A DNA stretch of 64,000 nucleotides from assembly GCA_017450435.1 (NCBI GenBank), contig JAFSTO010000056.1, positions 62,001 to 126,000 of the forward strand, written 5' to 3'. The notes under the pieces are model-generated. The model had not been told where the DNA came from. It ran no database searches and saw nothing but the letters and a program-made list of their open reading frames with translations. The position numbers and the translations under genes were made by a program. Source of the DNA: Paludibacteraceae bacterium. Its GTDB lineage: Bacteria; Bacteroidota; Bacteroidia; Bacteroidales; Paludibacteraceae. Position 1 is the stretch's first letter, and each line of letters begins with the position of its first letter. Shown in pieces: positions 1 to 8,617 of this stretch.

Positions 1-1
1 A

Positions 2-268
2 CGCTTTAGCGACTGTATCCGACTGCTCGGCAAAACCAAAGTTTTACCTTATGAAGGCGCCACTGAGGGACATGACATTTATCGTGATGCGTATCTCGGC
101 ATGGCGAGACACTTACTACAAAAAGGTAAATATAACGAGGCGCTTGAGGCCGTCAACAAAGCACGCCTTTGGCCGGAGAACCTCGGCGTCGGCAAACCTT
201 ACGATAATCTTATAGACTCCTCTAAGGAAGACGCTCTCGAAGCCGAAATAAAGAAGCACATAGAGTAG
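2..268 (+). CDS. C-terminal end of a TPR-type protein (DUF5107-like), partial
   Basis: The reading frame is open from the left edge to a TAG at 266-268, giving the last 88 residues of a longer protein. One TPR-like helical pair is visible (GKYNEALEAVNKARLWPEN), followed by the segment GVGKPYDNLIDS, which resembles the end of DUF5107/TPR proteins common in Bacteroidales. The protein probably acts as a scaffold or carbohydrate-related cytoplasmic protein, but nothing here shows a function. It converges on the leftward pgpH-like gene, 51 bp away. Confidence 0.7.
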   Translation, partial: RFSDCIRLLGKTKVLPYEGATEGHDIYRDAYLGMARHLLQKGKYNEALEAVNKARLWPENLGVGKPYDNLIDSSKEDALEAEIKKHIE

Positions 269-319
269 CCCAATGAGAGAAAATAGTCACAACACCGGCA
301 TCTCTACCAACCCGCACTC

Positions 320-2362
320 TCACTTCAAGTCCGGGTATTTGATCCGGTGGTGGTTCATTGAGATAAGCTTACGGGTGAAGACGGCTTTAATCTTGCTGAT
401 GTCTCTGAAGGTAAGCGGAGCCTGATCAAACTGATGTTCTGACAGCTGCCGGTCAATCATGTCATTCACCATTTCTGCTATTGACTCTTCTGTCAGGTCG
501 GTTAGCGAGCGACTGCGAGCCTCAACTGCGTCTGCCATCATCAAGATGGCAGTCTCTTTCGTTGACGGAGTCGGACCGGGGTAGGTGAACAACGCCTCAT
601 CAGGAGTCTCACCCGGATGCTCGTTGCACCAGGTGTTGTAAAAGAAACGGACTTTGCTCGTACCGTGGTGGGTAAGAATGAAGTCAATAATCACTTCCGG
701 CAAATGGTTCTTCTTTGCCAGCTCTACACCGTCTTCTATGTGCCGAATCACCGTTTGCGCTGCGGTTGTGGAGGGCATTCTCAATAGAGGATTGTCGCCG
801 AGCGTCTGATTTTCGGTGAAGAACTGCGGTGCCTCAATCTTTCCTATGTCGTGGTAGAGTGCTCCTGTTCTGACAAGCAGGGCGTTGGCCTGAACCTCTT
901 TGGCGGCTTCCATCGCAAGGTTACTTACCTGCAGGCAGTGCTGGAACGTGCCAGGGGCTTTCTCGGCGAACGTGAGCATGAAGTCGCTATTAACGTTGGT
1001 CAGTTCCACCAGAGTAATACTGCTTACAAGACCGAACACACGCTCGAAGAGATAAATAAGACCGTATGCGAACACTACTAACAAGGCGTTGGTCAGGAAA
1101 TACACGTAGGTGTGCCAGTGAAGAGTGTCGGGGTTACCCTTCTCTGTAAGAATAACTGCTGTGTAGCATACGCAGTAGGTGAGAAAAATCCACAATGCTG
1201 TTTGCACCAATTGTGAGCGTTGCGCCATATCCCGAAGACTGGATACCGCCACCATTCCGACTGCCATTTGTAAGATTAAAAACTCGTAAGGCACAGGTGC
1301 AAGCATTGCACATACAAAAATAGTGACTAAGTGCATATACAGGGCGGTACGGGAGTCGTAGAAGACGCGGGTGATGACCGGAACCCACGCAAACGGGACA
1401 ATATATATGCTTAGAAGTGTGAAGCGTTCAACCAAGCAGGCTAATGAGACAATAGAAGTGATTAGAATAGTGAAGAACAGCCACGAACGGGTGTCTTCAA
1501 ACAGCTTCGGGCGGAATACACGCAGGTAGAAAATCATCAGCATCACAAACACAAGGATGAGAAGAACCAGTCCGGTCATCGACCACATCACCTGACCTTT
1601 GTTCAGTCCGCGTTCTTCTTCTGTCTGCCGGAGAGAGGTCAGAATCTGCCACGTCTCGTCGGTCACAATTTCGCCCTTGTCGATAATCTTCTCTCCTTCC
1701 TGTACAACACCGGAGTATATGGGTATTGCAGCTAATTCCGCTTGCAGCTGTCGGTTAGTGAGAGCCGTATCGAGGGAAATATTGGGTAGTAACATACGAT
1801 TAAGGCTCAGTCTGTTCAGCAGCGACATTTCTCCTTCCGGAGACTTCGAGAGCAGTTCATCGTACGCCGATTTGGGGGTGTAGAAACCGGATATGTCGTA
1901 CTCGCTTGCTACACGACGCTCGTCAATAAGCCTGAGACGCGTGTAGCCTTCTTGTTGCAGATAAGTGCGGTCGTCCACTGACATCACGCCGTGGCTGTAT
2001 ATCTGCTTAACGGCGGCGATGAGGTAACTCTGTTCCTGAGCCGTCAGGGTCTGTTGAGCCTCATGTTGAATGGTATCTTGCTGTGTTTTGGCAACAGACG
2101 GGTGAAGCTGAAAATAAGGTGTGAAGGAGTGCTTGACATCTGCCTTTTCTGCTGTTAGTTGCGCTTCGCTCTTATATATTGGGAAGTCGTAGGGCGCGGT
2201 CACCAATCCATAACTCCACGGACGGCCGATTTCCGCTTTCTGACGCAATGACAAGTCCTTATGCGGATAGAGAAGGGCAATGACGATTATCATTAACAGA
2301 ACAGAGACCGTTCTTACGAACAGACTGATAGGTGGGGTATTGAGTGGAGATGTGCTTTTCAT
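320..2362 (-). CDS. 7TM-HD membrane phosphohydrolase, PgpH-like (c-di-AMP phosphodiesterase family)
   Basis: This 680-residue membrane protein has an N-terminal membrane segment (about 12-33), a large extracytoplasmic region (about 40-260, 7TMR-HDED type), a block of seven membrane helices (about 265-450) and a cytoplasmic HD domain. The HD motif is ALYHDIGK at 501-508, and further metal ligands fit THHG near 562-565 and the Asp in MADAVEA near 610. Family members such as Listeria PgpH hydrolyse cyclic di-AMP; that role is inferred from family. The start codon overlaps the stop of the upstream LD-carboxypeptidase gene (ATGA), so the two are co-transcribed from the promoter at 3290-3297. Confidence 0.9.
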   Translation of the reverse strand: MKSTSPLNTPPISLFVRTVSVLLMIIVIALLYPHKDLSLRQKAEIGRPWSYGLVTAPYDFPIYKSEAQLTAEKADVKHSFTPYFQLHPSVAKTQQDTIQHEAQQTLTAQEQSYLIAAVKQIYSHGVMSVDDRTYLQQEGYTRLRLIDERRVASEYDISGFYTPKSAYDELLSKSPEGEMSLLNRLSLNRMLLPNISLDTALTNRQLQAELAAIPIYSGVVQEGEKIIDKGEIVTDETWQILTSLRQTEEERGLNKGQVMWSMTGLVLLILVFVMLMIFYLRVFRPKLFEDTRSWLFFTILITSIVSLACLVERFTLLSIYIVPFAWVPVITRVFYDSRTALYMHLVTIFVCAMLAPVPYEFLILQMAVGMVAVSSLRDMAQRSQLVQTALWIFLTYCVCYTAVILTEKGNPDTLHWHTYVYFLTNALLVVFAYGLIYLFERVFGLVSSITLVELTNVNSDFMLTFAEKAPGTFQHCLQVSNLAMEAAKEVQANALLVRTGALYHDIGKIEAPQFFTENQTLGDNPLLRMPSTTAAQTVIRHIEDGVELAKKNHLPEVIIDFILTHHGTSKVRFFYNTWCNEHPGETPDEALFTYPGPTPSTKETAILMMADAVEARSRSLTDLTEESIAEMVNDMIDRQLSEHQFDQAPLTFRDISKIKAVFTRKLISMNHHRIKYPDLK

Positions 2363-3249
2363 ACGTTTTTCTTATCGGGTATATGTAGTGTTGTCTTATC
2401 GTTATCCACCGTTAGTATGCAACCTTCACGATTGAGAATCACAGGCCGGTTATCAGCCACATGACCTGCCGGAAAGTTGAACACAACGGGATAGTTGTAC
2501 GGTTCGGTCAGTCTTTTGATGCCTTCATAGATGGTGTAAGGCATTCGCGGGTCTTCTTCGCAATCGGAGAACTGCCCGACTATCAATCCGCCGAGACGTG
2601 ACAAAACCCCGCTTAAACGCAGGTTGTGCATCATGCGGTCGATGGCATACGGGTGTTCGCCGATATCTTCTATTAGCAGAATGTCTCCGGCATTGATTGG
2701 TGTGGCATAAGGTGTTCCTTGCAGACCGTACAGAACGCTGAGGTTTCCGCCGCGGATGGTTCCTTCAACTGCGCCGGTTTTATTATGGGGGTGGGACGGA
2801 AGGCGGTAGTCTATAGTATCTTTGGTCAAGACATGTAGGAGCTGTTCAACAGCCTCAGTGCGACTGTCATACTCTGCAATATGCTTGCACATCACGCCGT
2901 GTACCGACGGCTTGCCGTGACAGCCCATGAGGTTATGTAGAGCGGTGATGTCAGAAAAACCGACAACTGTCGGACATCTGTCTTCAGGCACTACCACCCG
3001 GTCAATAATCTGCACTAATCCGTAGCCGCCACGGGAGCAAAGAATATAGTCAAGCTCAGGGTCACATAGCGCCTCGTTAAGGTCTGATAAGCGTTCTTCT
3101 GCAGTGCCGGAAAACCTGCCATAACTGCCACAGGCGTGAGCGGAGATACTGACATCAAAACCCCTGGAACGCAGAAAGGAGGCTGACTTATAGACAAGTT
3201 CGGGCTCGATAACGCCGGAAGGAGAGATGATGCGAATTTTGTAACTCAT
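2359..3249 (-). CDS. ldcA: Muramoyltetrapeptide (LD-)carboxypeptidase, peptidase family S66
   Basis: The 296-residue protein carries the S66 signatures: GFSDIT with the nucleophilic Ser at about residue 99, the Glu in LLIEDIGE and the His in FPAGH, which together make the Ser-Glu-His triad. The enzyme trims the terminal D-Ala from murein tetrapeptides during cell-wall recycling in the cytoplasm. I chose the start MSYKI at 3249; a longer in-frame extension to 3303 would begin inside the promoter. It is the first gene of a two-gene operon with the PgpH-like gene (4-base overlap). Confidence 0.9.
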   Translation of the reverse strand: MSYKIRIISPSGVIEPELVYKSASFLRSRGFDVSISAHACGSYGRFSGTAEERLSDLNEALCDPELDYILCSRGGYGLVQIIDRVVVPEDRCPTVVGFSDITALHNLMGCHGKPSVHGVMCKHIAEYDSRTEAVEQLLHVLTKDTIDYRLPSHPHNKTGAVEGTIRGGNLSVLYGLQGTPYATPINAGDILLIEDIGEHPYAIDRMMHNLRLSGVLSRLGGLIVGQFSDCEEDPRMPYTIYEGIKRLTEPYNYPVVFNFPAGHVADNRPVILNREGCILTVDNDKTTLHIPDKKNV

Positions 3250-3289
3250 GACTTGATGCAATAATTGATAGTTATTCTGCTTTTTTTTA

Positions 3290-3297
3290 CAAAGGTA
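3290..3297 (-). promoter_or_regulatory. Promoter -7 element for ldcA/pgpH-like operon
   Basis: On the minus strand the sequence TACCTTTG (3290-3297) matches the Bacteroidetes -7 consensus TAnnTTTG, with GTTG as a weak -33 element 20 bp upstream. It lies about 40 bp before the ldcA start and overlaps the divergent promoter of the TPR gene. Confidence 0.6.
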
Positions 3298-3307
3298 CAA
3301 CAATTTT

Positions 3308-3338
3308 TTTGAAGTTTCAACATTTTGTTGTAATTTTG
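3308..3338 (+). promoter_or_regulatory. Promoter of the TPR/PD40 protein gene
   Basis: TTTG at 3308-3311 and TAATTTTG at 3331-3338 (19 bp apart) fit the Bacteroidetes promoter. The ATG at 3348 is only 9 bases after the -7 box, so the transcript is probably almost leaderless. Confidence 0.6.
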
Positions 3339-3347
3339 TAGTCTGAA

Positions 3348-4757
3348 ATGAAAAAATTGGTTGTCTTAGTTATATTTTTCAGTATATCGTTGTCTCTTGT
3401 GGCAGCGGTGCCGTCTGCACAGTCGGCTGATGCGTTGTTTCAGGCGGGTAGTTATTCAGAGGCATTGCCGCTCTACAAGGCTTTGCATCATACCTACCCC
3501 AAGAACGCCCTCTACACCTATCGGCTTGCGCGTTGTGAGCAGGAAGAGGGACTGACGGACGAGGCTATTCTTCATTTCGAACAGGCCGGTAGTAAGTATA
3601 ACCTTCGTAATCTGTATCTTGGCGATTTGTATTACGTTGATTACCGTTTTGCTGATGCTGCTCAGATGTATCAGGCCTATCTGAGCGGGATAGATGATAC
3701 CCACGAGCGGTATGCAGAGGTGCAGGAGCAGTTGTCAAGGGCGCAAAAGGCACAGAAAATATTGGCGAAGGCGGAGGATATATGCGTGTTTGATTCCGTT
3801 TTTTTCCCGTCCTCTTCGCTTCTTTCGGAGCTGCCGCTCTCTCCTGAGCAGGGAAAGTTCGGCCTCATAGACGGTAACTTCACCTTTTGTAATCAGCGTG
3901 CCGACCGCAGACTCGTCGTTGTGGAGGAACCGCAGACCGGCAGGCATCTTATTTGTAAGCAGGAAAGACTGCTTGACTCCTGGACACCGCTTGACACCCT
4001 GCCGGAGCAGGTGAATATGTTTGCGCAACAGGGATACCCGTTTCTTATGTCTGACGGTCTGACGCTTTACTTCTCGGCGCAATCTAATCAAGGACTTGGA
4101 GAATGGGATATATATGTTACCAGATATAACTCGGCAACTGATTCGTGGCTCAATGCCGAGATGCTCAACGTTCCGTTTAATTCAATAGGCAATGATTATC
4201 TCTATTTTATAGATGAGACAACCGGCATCGGTTATTTCCTTACTGACCGACACGCTCCCAAAGGCTTGCTTTCTCTCTATTCTTTTGTTCCCAATGCTGA
4301 GCATAAGTCTTTGCGCGACTCCTCCGACTTCTATCTTCGGCAGTTTGCGCAACTGAACGTGCTTTGTGAGCATAAAGAAGATGATGCTGTATATAGGTCT
4401 GTTGGTAAGACGGTAGAAAAGCAGCCATCCTCTCATGCGGAGGTGGATAATGTCGGCGCTGAGGACATATCTGTATTGATAACAGACACGCTCGTCTATT
4501 CTTCCCTTTCCGCTTTTCGTTCGGAAGAGGCACGGCGTTTAGCTGCGCAGTATATACAGTTACGGGCAGACAACATGCGTGAGGAGGCTGAACTGGCAAG
4601 GCTCCGTGAGCAATACCTCATGGCGGACAAAGGTGCAAGAACGGGCATTAGCGAAAGGATACTGCTTCTTGAGAGAACGCTGAAAGAGAATGCCAAACGG
4701 GCAGATACGTTGTTGAGTGAGTGCAGGGAAAAGGAAATTAGCTTGCTCTCAAAGTAA
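3348..4757 (+). CDS. Secreted TPR protein with PD40-like beta-propeller segment and C-terminal coiled coil
   Basis: The 469-residue product begins with a signal peptide (about 1-20, MKKLVVLVIFF then SLSLVAAV). Residues 25-145 form TPR-like helical pairs (ALFQAGSYSEALPLYKALH). Residues about 215-310 contain blade-like pieces of the WD40/PD40 type seen in Bacteroidetes outer-membrane proteins (FLMSDGLTLYFSA, WDIYVTRYNS, YFLTDRHAPKG). The C-terminal 90 residues are rich in Glu, Arg and Leu and probably form a coiled coil. It resembles OmpA/TPR envelope proteins without the OmpA domain. The exact function is unknown. The gene stands alone, divergent from ldcA. Confidence 0.75.
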   Translation: MKKLVVLVIFFSISLSLVAAVPSAQSADALFQAGSYSEALPLYKALHHTYPKNALYTYRLARCEQEEGLTDEAILHFEQAGSKYNLRNLYLGDLYYVDYRFADAAQMYQAYLSGIDDTHERYAEVQEQLSRAQKAQKILAKAEDICVFDSVFFPSSSLLSELPLSPEQGKFGLIDGNFTFCNQRADRRLVVVEEPQTGRHLICKQERLLDSWTPLDTLPEQVNMFAQQGYPFLMSDGLTLYFSAQSNQGLGEWDIYVTRYNSATDSWLNAEMLNVPFNSIGNDYLYFIDETTGIGYFLTDRHAPKGLLSLYSFVPNAEHKSLRDSSDFYLRQFAQLNVLCEHKEDDAVYRSVGKTVEKQPSSHAEVDNVGAEDISVLITDTLVYSSLSAFRSEEARRLAAQYIQLRADNMREEAELARLREQYLMADKGARTGISERILLLERTLKENAKRADTLLSECREKEISLLSK

Positions 4758-4838
4758 TCTTATAAAATCTTTAAAATCCGTTAAGACCATAATAGCTTTT
4801 AGGTCGTTATCATCCTTATTTTTTAAATTATCGTTTTT

Positions 4839-5579
4839 ATGCTTTTAACAGACAAGGTTGCTCTTATTACCGGTGCCGCCCGTGGTATAGGCAAAGCCAT
4901 CGCCCTTCGTTTTGCTGCCGAGGGGTGCGACATCGCTTTTACGGATATCGTTACTACTGACTCTGCCCGTGACCTTATATCGTCTGTCGAGGCGTTAGGC
5001 AGAAAAGCAGTGATGTATGAGAGTAACGCCACTTCTTTCGAAGACGCTCATGACGTGGTAAGCCGGGTGAAACAGACTTTCGGCAGAATCGATATTCTTG
5101 TCAATAATGCCGGTATAACGCGGGATACGTTGATTCTCAGAATGAACGAAGAACAATGGGACAGTGTTATTAACGTCAATCTGAAGTCGGCTTTCAACTA
5201 CACTCATGCCTGCGCCCCCGTTATGTTGTCACAACGCAGCGGTAGTATCATCTCCCTGGCTTCTGTTGTGGGCGAAGGCGGTAATGCCGGACAGGCTAAC
5301 TATGCTGCTTCAAAAGCCGGAATAATCGGGTTTACCAAGTCTGTCGCTAAGGAGTTGGGGTCACGAGGGGTCAGAGCCAACTGTATTGCACCCGGGTTTA
5401 TTCTTACCGATATGACCCGGCAGTTGCCTGAAGAAAAACTGCAAGAGTTTGTGAAAATGATACCTCTCCGTCGCGGAGGTACGCCTGAGGACGTGGCCAA
5501 TGTAGCGCTATTCCTTGCCTCAGACATGTCTTCTTACGTTACAGCACAAGTCATCAATTGCTGCGGAGGAATGGCATGA
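4839..5579 (+). CDS. fabG: 3-oxoacyl-[acyl-carrier-protein] reductase, SDR family
   Basis: The 246-residue protein is a classical short-chain dehydrogenase. It has the TGxxxGIG cofactor motif at 11-18, NNAG at 89-92, and the catalytic Asn114, Ser142, Tyr155 and Lys159 (YAASK). Length and C-terminus (VINCCGGMA, compare VDGGMxM in FabG) fit the beta-ketoacyl-ACP reductase of fatty-acid elongation, which uses NADPH in the cytoplasm. Other SDR substrates cannot be excluded from sequence. The gene is followed by a strong hairpin terminator at 5670-5694. Confidence 0.9.
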   Translation: MLLTDKVALITGAARGIGKAIALRFAAEGCDIAFTDIVTTDSARDLISSVEALGRKAVMYESNATSFEDAHDVVSRVKQTFGRIDILVNNAGITRDTLILRMNEEQWDSVINVNLKSAFNYTHACAPVMLSQRSGSIISLASVVGEGGNAGQANYAASKAGIIGFTKSVAKELGSRGVRANCIAPGFILTDMTRQLPEEKLQEFVKMIPLRRGGTPEDVANVALFLASDMSSYVTAQVINCCGGMA

Positions 5580-5669
5580 AGTACCGGCATCGGTAAAGAC
5601 AACCGGATTCCTGCAAACAACGTGTAGTGGGGTGTCAGATGTTTTTTTTCACCGCATCCCAAAACAAAG

Positions 5670-5694
5670 AGAGACGCTCGAAAAGAGCGTCTCT
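5670..5694. terminator. Bidirectional hairpin terminator between fabG and pspC-like gene
   Basis: AGAGACGCTC and GAGCGTCTCT form a perfect 10-bp stem with the loop GAAAA. In the leftward direction the stem is followed by a T-rich stretch (CTTTGTTTT), so it can end transcripts from both the fabG side and the convergent PspC gene. Confidence 0.75.
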
Positions 5695-5783
5695 ATTGTG
5701 GATGAAACAAGGTGGGTGGGGGTAAAGCGTTAGCCGGAATGTAACACCCGCCAACGTCTGTCACCACCAACATTCAGACCTGT

Positions 5784-5978
5784 TTACGCCTCTTCCGGCT
5801 TGGGCATCACAAGTGCAAGAATAAAATAGAGCAAAAGTCCGGGGAAGGCGGCGCTGAATACTGTCAGCACTGCGTACAAAACACGGATGACGGTCGGGTC
5901 GAGTTCAAAATATTCAGCTATACCACCGCATACGCCACATAACTTCTTGTCACGTGATCTTTTAAGTTTCTTTTCCAT
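5784..5978 (-). CDS. PspC-domain small membrane protein
   Basis: This 64-residue protein matches the PspC domain: KKLCGVCGGIAEYFELDPTV followed by one long hydrophobic helix (about 32-57). PspC proteins sit in the inner membrane and, in enterobacteria, take part in the phage-shock envelope-stress response; in Bacteroidetes the role is unproven. It is the last clearly host gene before the phage. Confidence 0.9.
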   Translation of the reverse strand: MEKKLKRSRDKKLCGVCGGIAEYFELDPTVIRVLYAVLTVFSAAFPGLLLYFILALVMPKPEEA

Positions 5979-6027
5979 TGTTGTTTTAGTTTGAGATTAT
6001 TTTGTTTTTTTATTATCGTTGTATATA

Positions 6028-6092
6028 GTTGTCAGAATAAGTTGTCAGAATAATTTGTCAGAATAATTTGTCAGAACAAGTTGTCAGAATAA
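6028..6092. repeat. Five tandem copies of a 13-bp repeat
   Basis: Units of GTTGTCAGAATAA follow each other without spacer at 6028, 6041, 6054, 6067 and 6080, with one or two substitutions in copies 3 and 4. They lie upstream of the PspC gene and downstream of tRNA-Arg. They may be a protein-binding array or a simple expandable repeat. Confidence 0.85.
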
Positions 6093-6131
6093 TATTTGAT
6101 GATAGTATCTGATGTGCCTTTCTTTGAAAAA

Positions 6132-6156
6132 AACCGATGCACTATTTGCACCGGTT
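6132..6156 (-). terminator. Intrinsic terminator of tRNA-Arg
   Basis: On the minus strand a 10-bp stem (AACCGGTGCA with TGCATCGGTT, loop of 5) starts four bases after the tRNA 3' end and is followed by a run of T, which is the classical intrinsic terminator layout. Confidence 0.8.
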
Positions 6157-6160
6157 CTAA

Positions 6161-6237
6161 TGGTGATCCGGTTGGGATTCGAACCCAAGACCCACAGCTT
6201 AGAAGGCTGTTGCTCTATCCAGCTGAGCTACCGAACC
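6161..6237 (-). tRNA. tRNA-Arg (anticodon TCT)
   Basis: The minus strand folds as a 77-nt cloverleaf: acceptor GGTTCGG paired with CCGGATC (two G-U pairs), D-arm TAGCTCAGCTGG, anticodon loop CTTCTAA with anticodon TCT (6201-6203), T-arm with GGTTCGAATCC, and an encoded CCA. It reads AGA codons. It sits at the host/phage border, but its 5' side, not its 3' side, faces the phage, which is the reverse of the usual tRNA-integration geometry. A 9-bp direct repeat TGTGCAAGG occurs at 6277 and 6288, next to it. Confidence 0.95.
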
Positions 6238-6335
6238 GAGTTATAAATGAACTAATTAGAGTGTCATCGCTTTTTATGTGCAAGGATTGTGCAAGGTTTT
6301 GGGATATTTTGCACTCCAATGCTTTTAATCAAACA

Positions 6336-7859
6336 TTACTTTTTTTTATTTAACATTGTTTCTTTTCCTATCAATTTAACCAATCTATTGAGCGTTGAGG
6401 TATCAGTGTATATAACAGCCCAATGTTGCTCAAATATCGGTGTTTCTTGCTTTGCCGTGCCACACGATACATCGTAAAGTATAAGCCGCTCTTTGTCGCA
6501 TATTCCCATAACGTCACTCCGCATAATGCGAGCATAAGAAAGAGCCTGCGTAAAGGCGTTGCTATATCCTCGCACCGTACCCATATCATACTTTGCCTCT
6601 ATGATGAGAGGTGCAGTCTGAAAATGCTCTTCTCCTTGTGGCAAAAACACAAAATCAGGTATGGCTTTCATTTTGCGACCTGCTTTCTGTGCCAGTTGTC
6701 GGGTATAGTCGCTTTCGGAATATCCAAGTTTTGTCAGCAGAGGAATGAGTATCTTATCTTCAACATCTTTTTCAATCTCAACATCAGGAGTAACATAGTC
6801 TGTGATAGCGGCAGCAAGATTTGGTAATTGTGCAGTATCAAACCCCTTTTCTGCGATAAGTGCGAGCAGTTCTATATAGTCTTTTGCACTCAACTCCACA
6901 CCTGATACGCCTTGCATATTCTTCTTGACGATAGGTAACTGCGAGAAATACTGGTGAGCCTTCAGTTCTTTGTTACTAATGTGTGGTATATCTACTCCGT
7001 TGGTGATAACAGTGCGGTTTTGATAATAATCAAAGGGATTGAACAGTCCACTTGTGCTTGCACGCCAAATTGAGTGTATGCAGCTATGCGGAGCAAGAGC
7101 ATAAAGTATCACAATGTCACCCCTGCGTGTTCGCTCGTTACAAGCCCATATCATCTCATCTGCATTACCATTTCTTTCTATTGCTGCTATATCCTCCTTG
7201 CTTGCTCCTGTCAGCCATATATTAGTCGGCGTTGGCAGTTCTATTTCTACCTTATGCTCTTCATCGCCGAGGGTGGAAGCATAGTCATACAAACAGGCGC
7301 AAAATTCTGCGTCAGTCAGACCGTACTCTTGTTGGAAATCGTTAAATGCAATACAGATGTCATAATAGTATATCAAATAATCGCGATAATTTCTTCCGTG
7401 TGGAATAGCAGGCAATTCTATACCCAGTTTGCTGCTTGCTGTTTGTATAGTGTTAAAATCGGCAGGGCGTAAAAGTGGTTTGAAGAAATCGGCTCTGTAA
7501 TAAAGTATGAGCGATATAAAATGTATTGCGCTAACTTTTCTCCTATAATCATCTGCCTTGATAAGAGCAGTATCTTCAAACGTTACTACTCCGTCTTCAG
7601 TAATCTGTAACACGCGATGAAACTCCAACTCGTCTATAATCTTCTCATAATCCTCGCGCGAGCGTATTTCGGAGTCAATGTCCGGCATATTACAATCCCA
7701 ATCTTCCGCAGCATAAGTCATACCGTCATTATACGGATATGCAGGAGTTTCCGTGAATTTGTATATTTCGGCAAAATTCACTATTGCAGGGTCGAACAGG
7801 GCAATCACCCGTTTCCCCTCATCAGATTTCTTATATTGCTCCCAATTCCGTTTATTCAT
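6336..7859 (-). CDS. Putative modified-DNA nuclease: EVE/PUA-like middle domain plus PD-(D/E)XK (HSDR_N-type) C-terminus
   Basis: The 507-residue protein has three parts. Residues 1-200 are not recognised. Residues about 213-300 resemble an EVE/PUA-like fold (IWLTGAS, RGDIVILYALAP, IHSIWRAST), a fold that reads modified bases or nucleotides. Residues about 355-480 resemble the N-terminal nuclease of type I restriction R subunits, with PD at 401-402, EAK at 421-423 and a following Q-containing helix. The combination suggests a modification-dependent (type IV-like) restriction or superinfection-exclusion nuclease; that role is inferred. It lies at the lysogeny end of the phage, next to the repressor, where cargo genes that are active in the prophage are common. 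A TATTTTTG -7 box occurs at 7894-7901 (minus). Confidence 0.55.
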   Translation of the reverse strand: MNKRNWEQYKKSDEGKRVIALFDPAIVNFAEIYKFTETPAYPYNDGMTYAAEDWDCNMPDIDSEIRSREDYEKIIDELEFHRVLQITEDGVVTFEDTALIKADDYRRKVSAIHFISLILYYRADFFKPLLRPADFNTIQTASSKLGIELPAIPHGRNYRDYLIYYYDICIAFNDFQQEYGLTDAEFCACLYDYASTLGDEEHKVEIELPTPTNIWLTGASKEDIAAIERNGNADEMIWACNERTRRGDIVILYALAPHSCIHSIWRASTSGLFNPFDYYQNRTVITNGVDIPHISNKELKAHQYFSQLPIVKKNMQGVSGVELSAKDYIELLALIAEKGFDTAQLPNLAAAITDYVTPDVEIEKDVEDKILIPLLTKLGYSESDYTRQLAQKAGRKMKAIPDFVFLPQGEEHFQTAPLIIEAKYDMGTVRGYSNAFTQALSYARIMRSDVMGICDKERLILYDVSCGTAKQETPIFEQHWAVIYTDTSTLNRLVKLIGKETMLNKKK

Positions 7860-7933
7860 TTTCTTATATATTCTCCTACCTGTTGTTGCTTGTCAAAAAT
7901 ATGATCCGCAATAATAGATACGGAAAGGTATTC

Positions 7934-8398
7934 TTAACCTGCAATCGCGTCTATAGCATGTGCTGGCAATGTTTTTTCTTTTAGCATTTGCAGAGCATCT
8001 TCAAGAGTTTCTATATAATGCTTAAGTGTTGCCTTATCATCTTTTAACTCTTCAATGCGTTGCTTAAGTTCGACAATCTCCCTGTCTTTAATGAGTAATG
8101 TTTCTTGTAATCTACTAACCTCCTGCTTAAAGTCGTCAGAAACAGGAAATATCGTATTTATTTCTACTTTTTCAGGACGGCTATCTTTTTTTTTCACCAT
8201 CTCCCCCTCGCCAGTAAGCAACCAGTTTACATTGAGTTCAGGAAAAGCCATTCTGATTTTTTCTAATGACTTGGGCGGTATTACTCCGTTTCTCCAATGT
8301 GCGATGTTACCCGAAGATATACCCGCTTGTTTTGAGAAACGATTTTGCCCAATTCCGAGGTGTTGTAAAAATTGCAACAACCTTTCTTTTTGAGACAT
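7934..8398 (-). CDS. CI-like phage repressor, HTH-XRE type
   Basis: The product (154 residues from MSQKERLL; two further in-frame ATGs lie at 8407 and 8410) starts with an XRE helix-turn-helix (NRFSKQAGISSGNIAHWRNG) followed by the segment PELNVNWLLTGEGEM that is typical of CI-type repressors of Bacteroidetes phages. The C-terminal half is a long Glu/Lys/Leu coiled coil (about 85-145), probably for oligomerisation; there is no S24 protease domain. It diverges from the early operon and faces the dyad at 8580-8615, so it is the likely lysogeny repressor. Confidence 0.8.
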   Translation of the reverse strand: MSQKERLLQFLQHLGIGQNRFSKQAGISSGNIAHWRNGVIPPKSLEKIRMAFPELNVNWLLTGEGEMVKKKDSRPEKVEINTIFPVSDDFKQEVSRLQETLLIKDREIVELKQRIEELKDDKATLKHYIETLEDALQMLKEKTLPAHAIDAIAG

Positions 8399-8437
8399 TT
8401 CGTTCATCATAATTACATTGTGCTTGTTATATATGAA

Positions 8438-8451
8438 TTATTATATAATAA
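8438..8451. promoter_or_regulatory. 14-bp perfect palindrome upstream of the repressor gene
   Basis: TTATTATATAATAA is a perfect palindrome 40 bp upstream of the repressor start. It could be an operator for autoregulation, though AT-rich palindromes also arise by chance. Confidence 0.35.
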
Positions 8452-8579
8452 GGTACGCTATTCACGCGCACGGGTATATTTGACTAACTATGACCAAAGC
8501 CCTTAACTGCTAAAAATATGTTCTAAAACATAAATTACATAAAGAGCTCATTTGCAGTAAATTATTCAACATTTCAAAG

Positions 8580-8615
8580 TTTTGATGAAAATTTTTTGTA
8601 ATTTTTTCATCAAAA
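8580..8615. promoter_or_regulatory. Operator candidate: 12-bp perfect inverted repeat before the early promoter
   Basis: TTTTGATGAAAA (8580-8591) and TTTTCATCAAAA (8604-8615) are perfect inverted arms separated by 12 bp. The right arm ends 2 bp before the -33 element of the early promoter, a position where a bound repressor dimer would block RNA polymerase. Confidence 0.6.
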
Positions 8616-8617
8616 TG

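Noticed and set aside
5515..5733. Small frame downstream of fabG
   Set aside because: It runs through the terminator hairpin and has no ribosome site or protein-like pattern.
6028..6092. CRISPR array
   Set aside because: The 13-bp units are tandem without spacers, and there are no cas genes.
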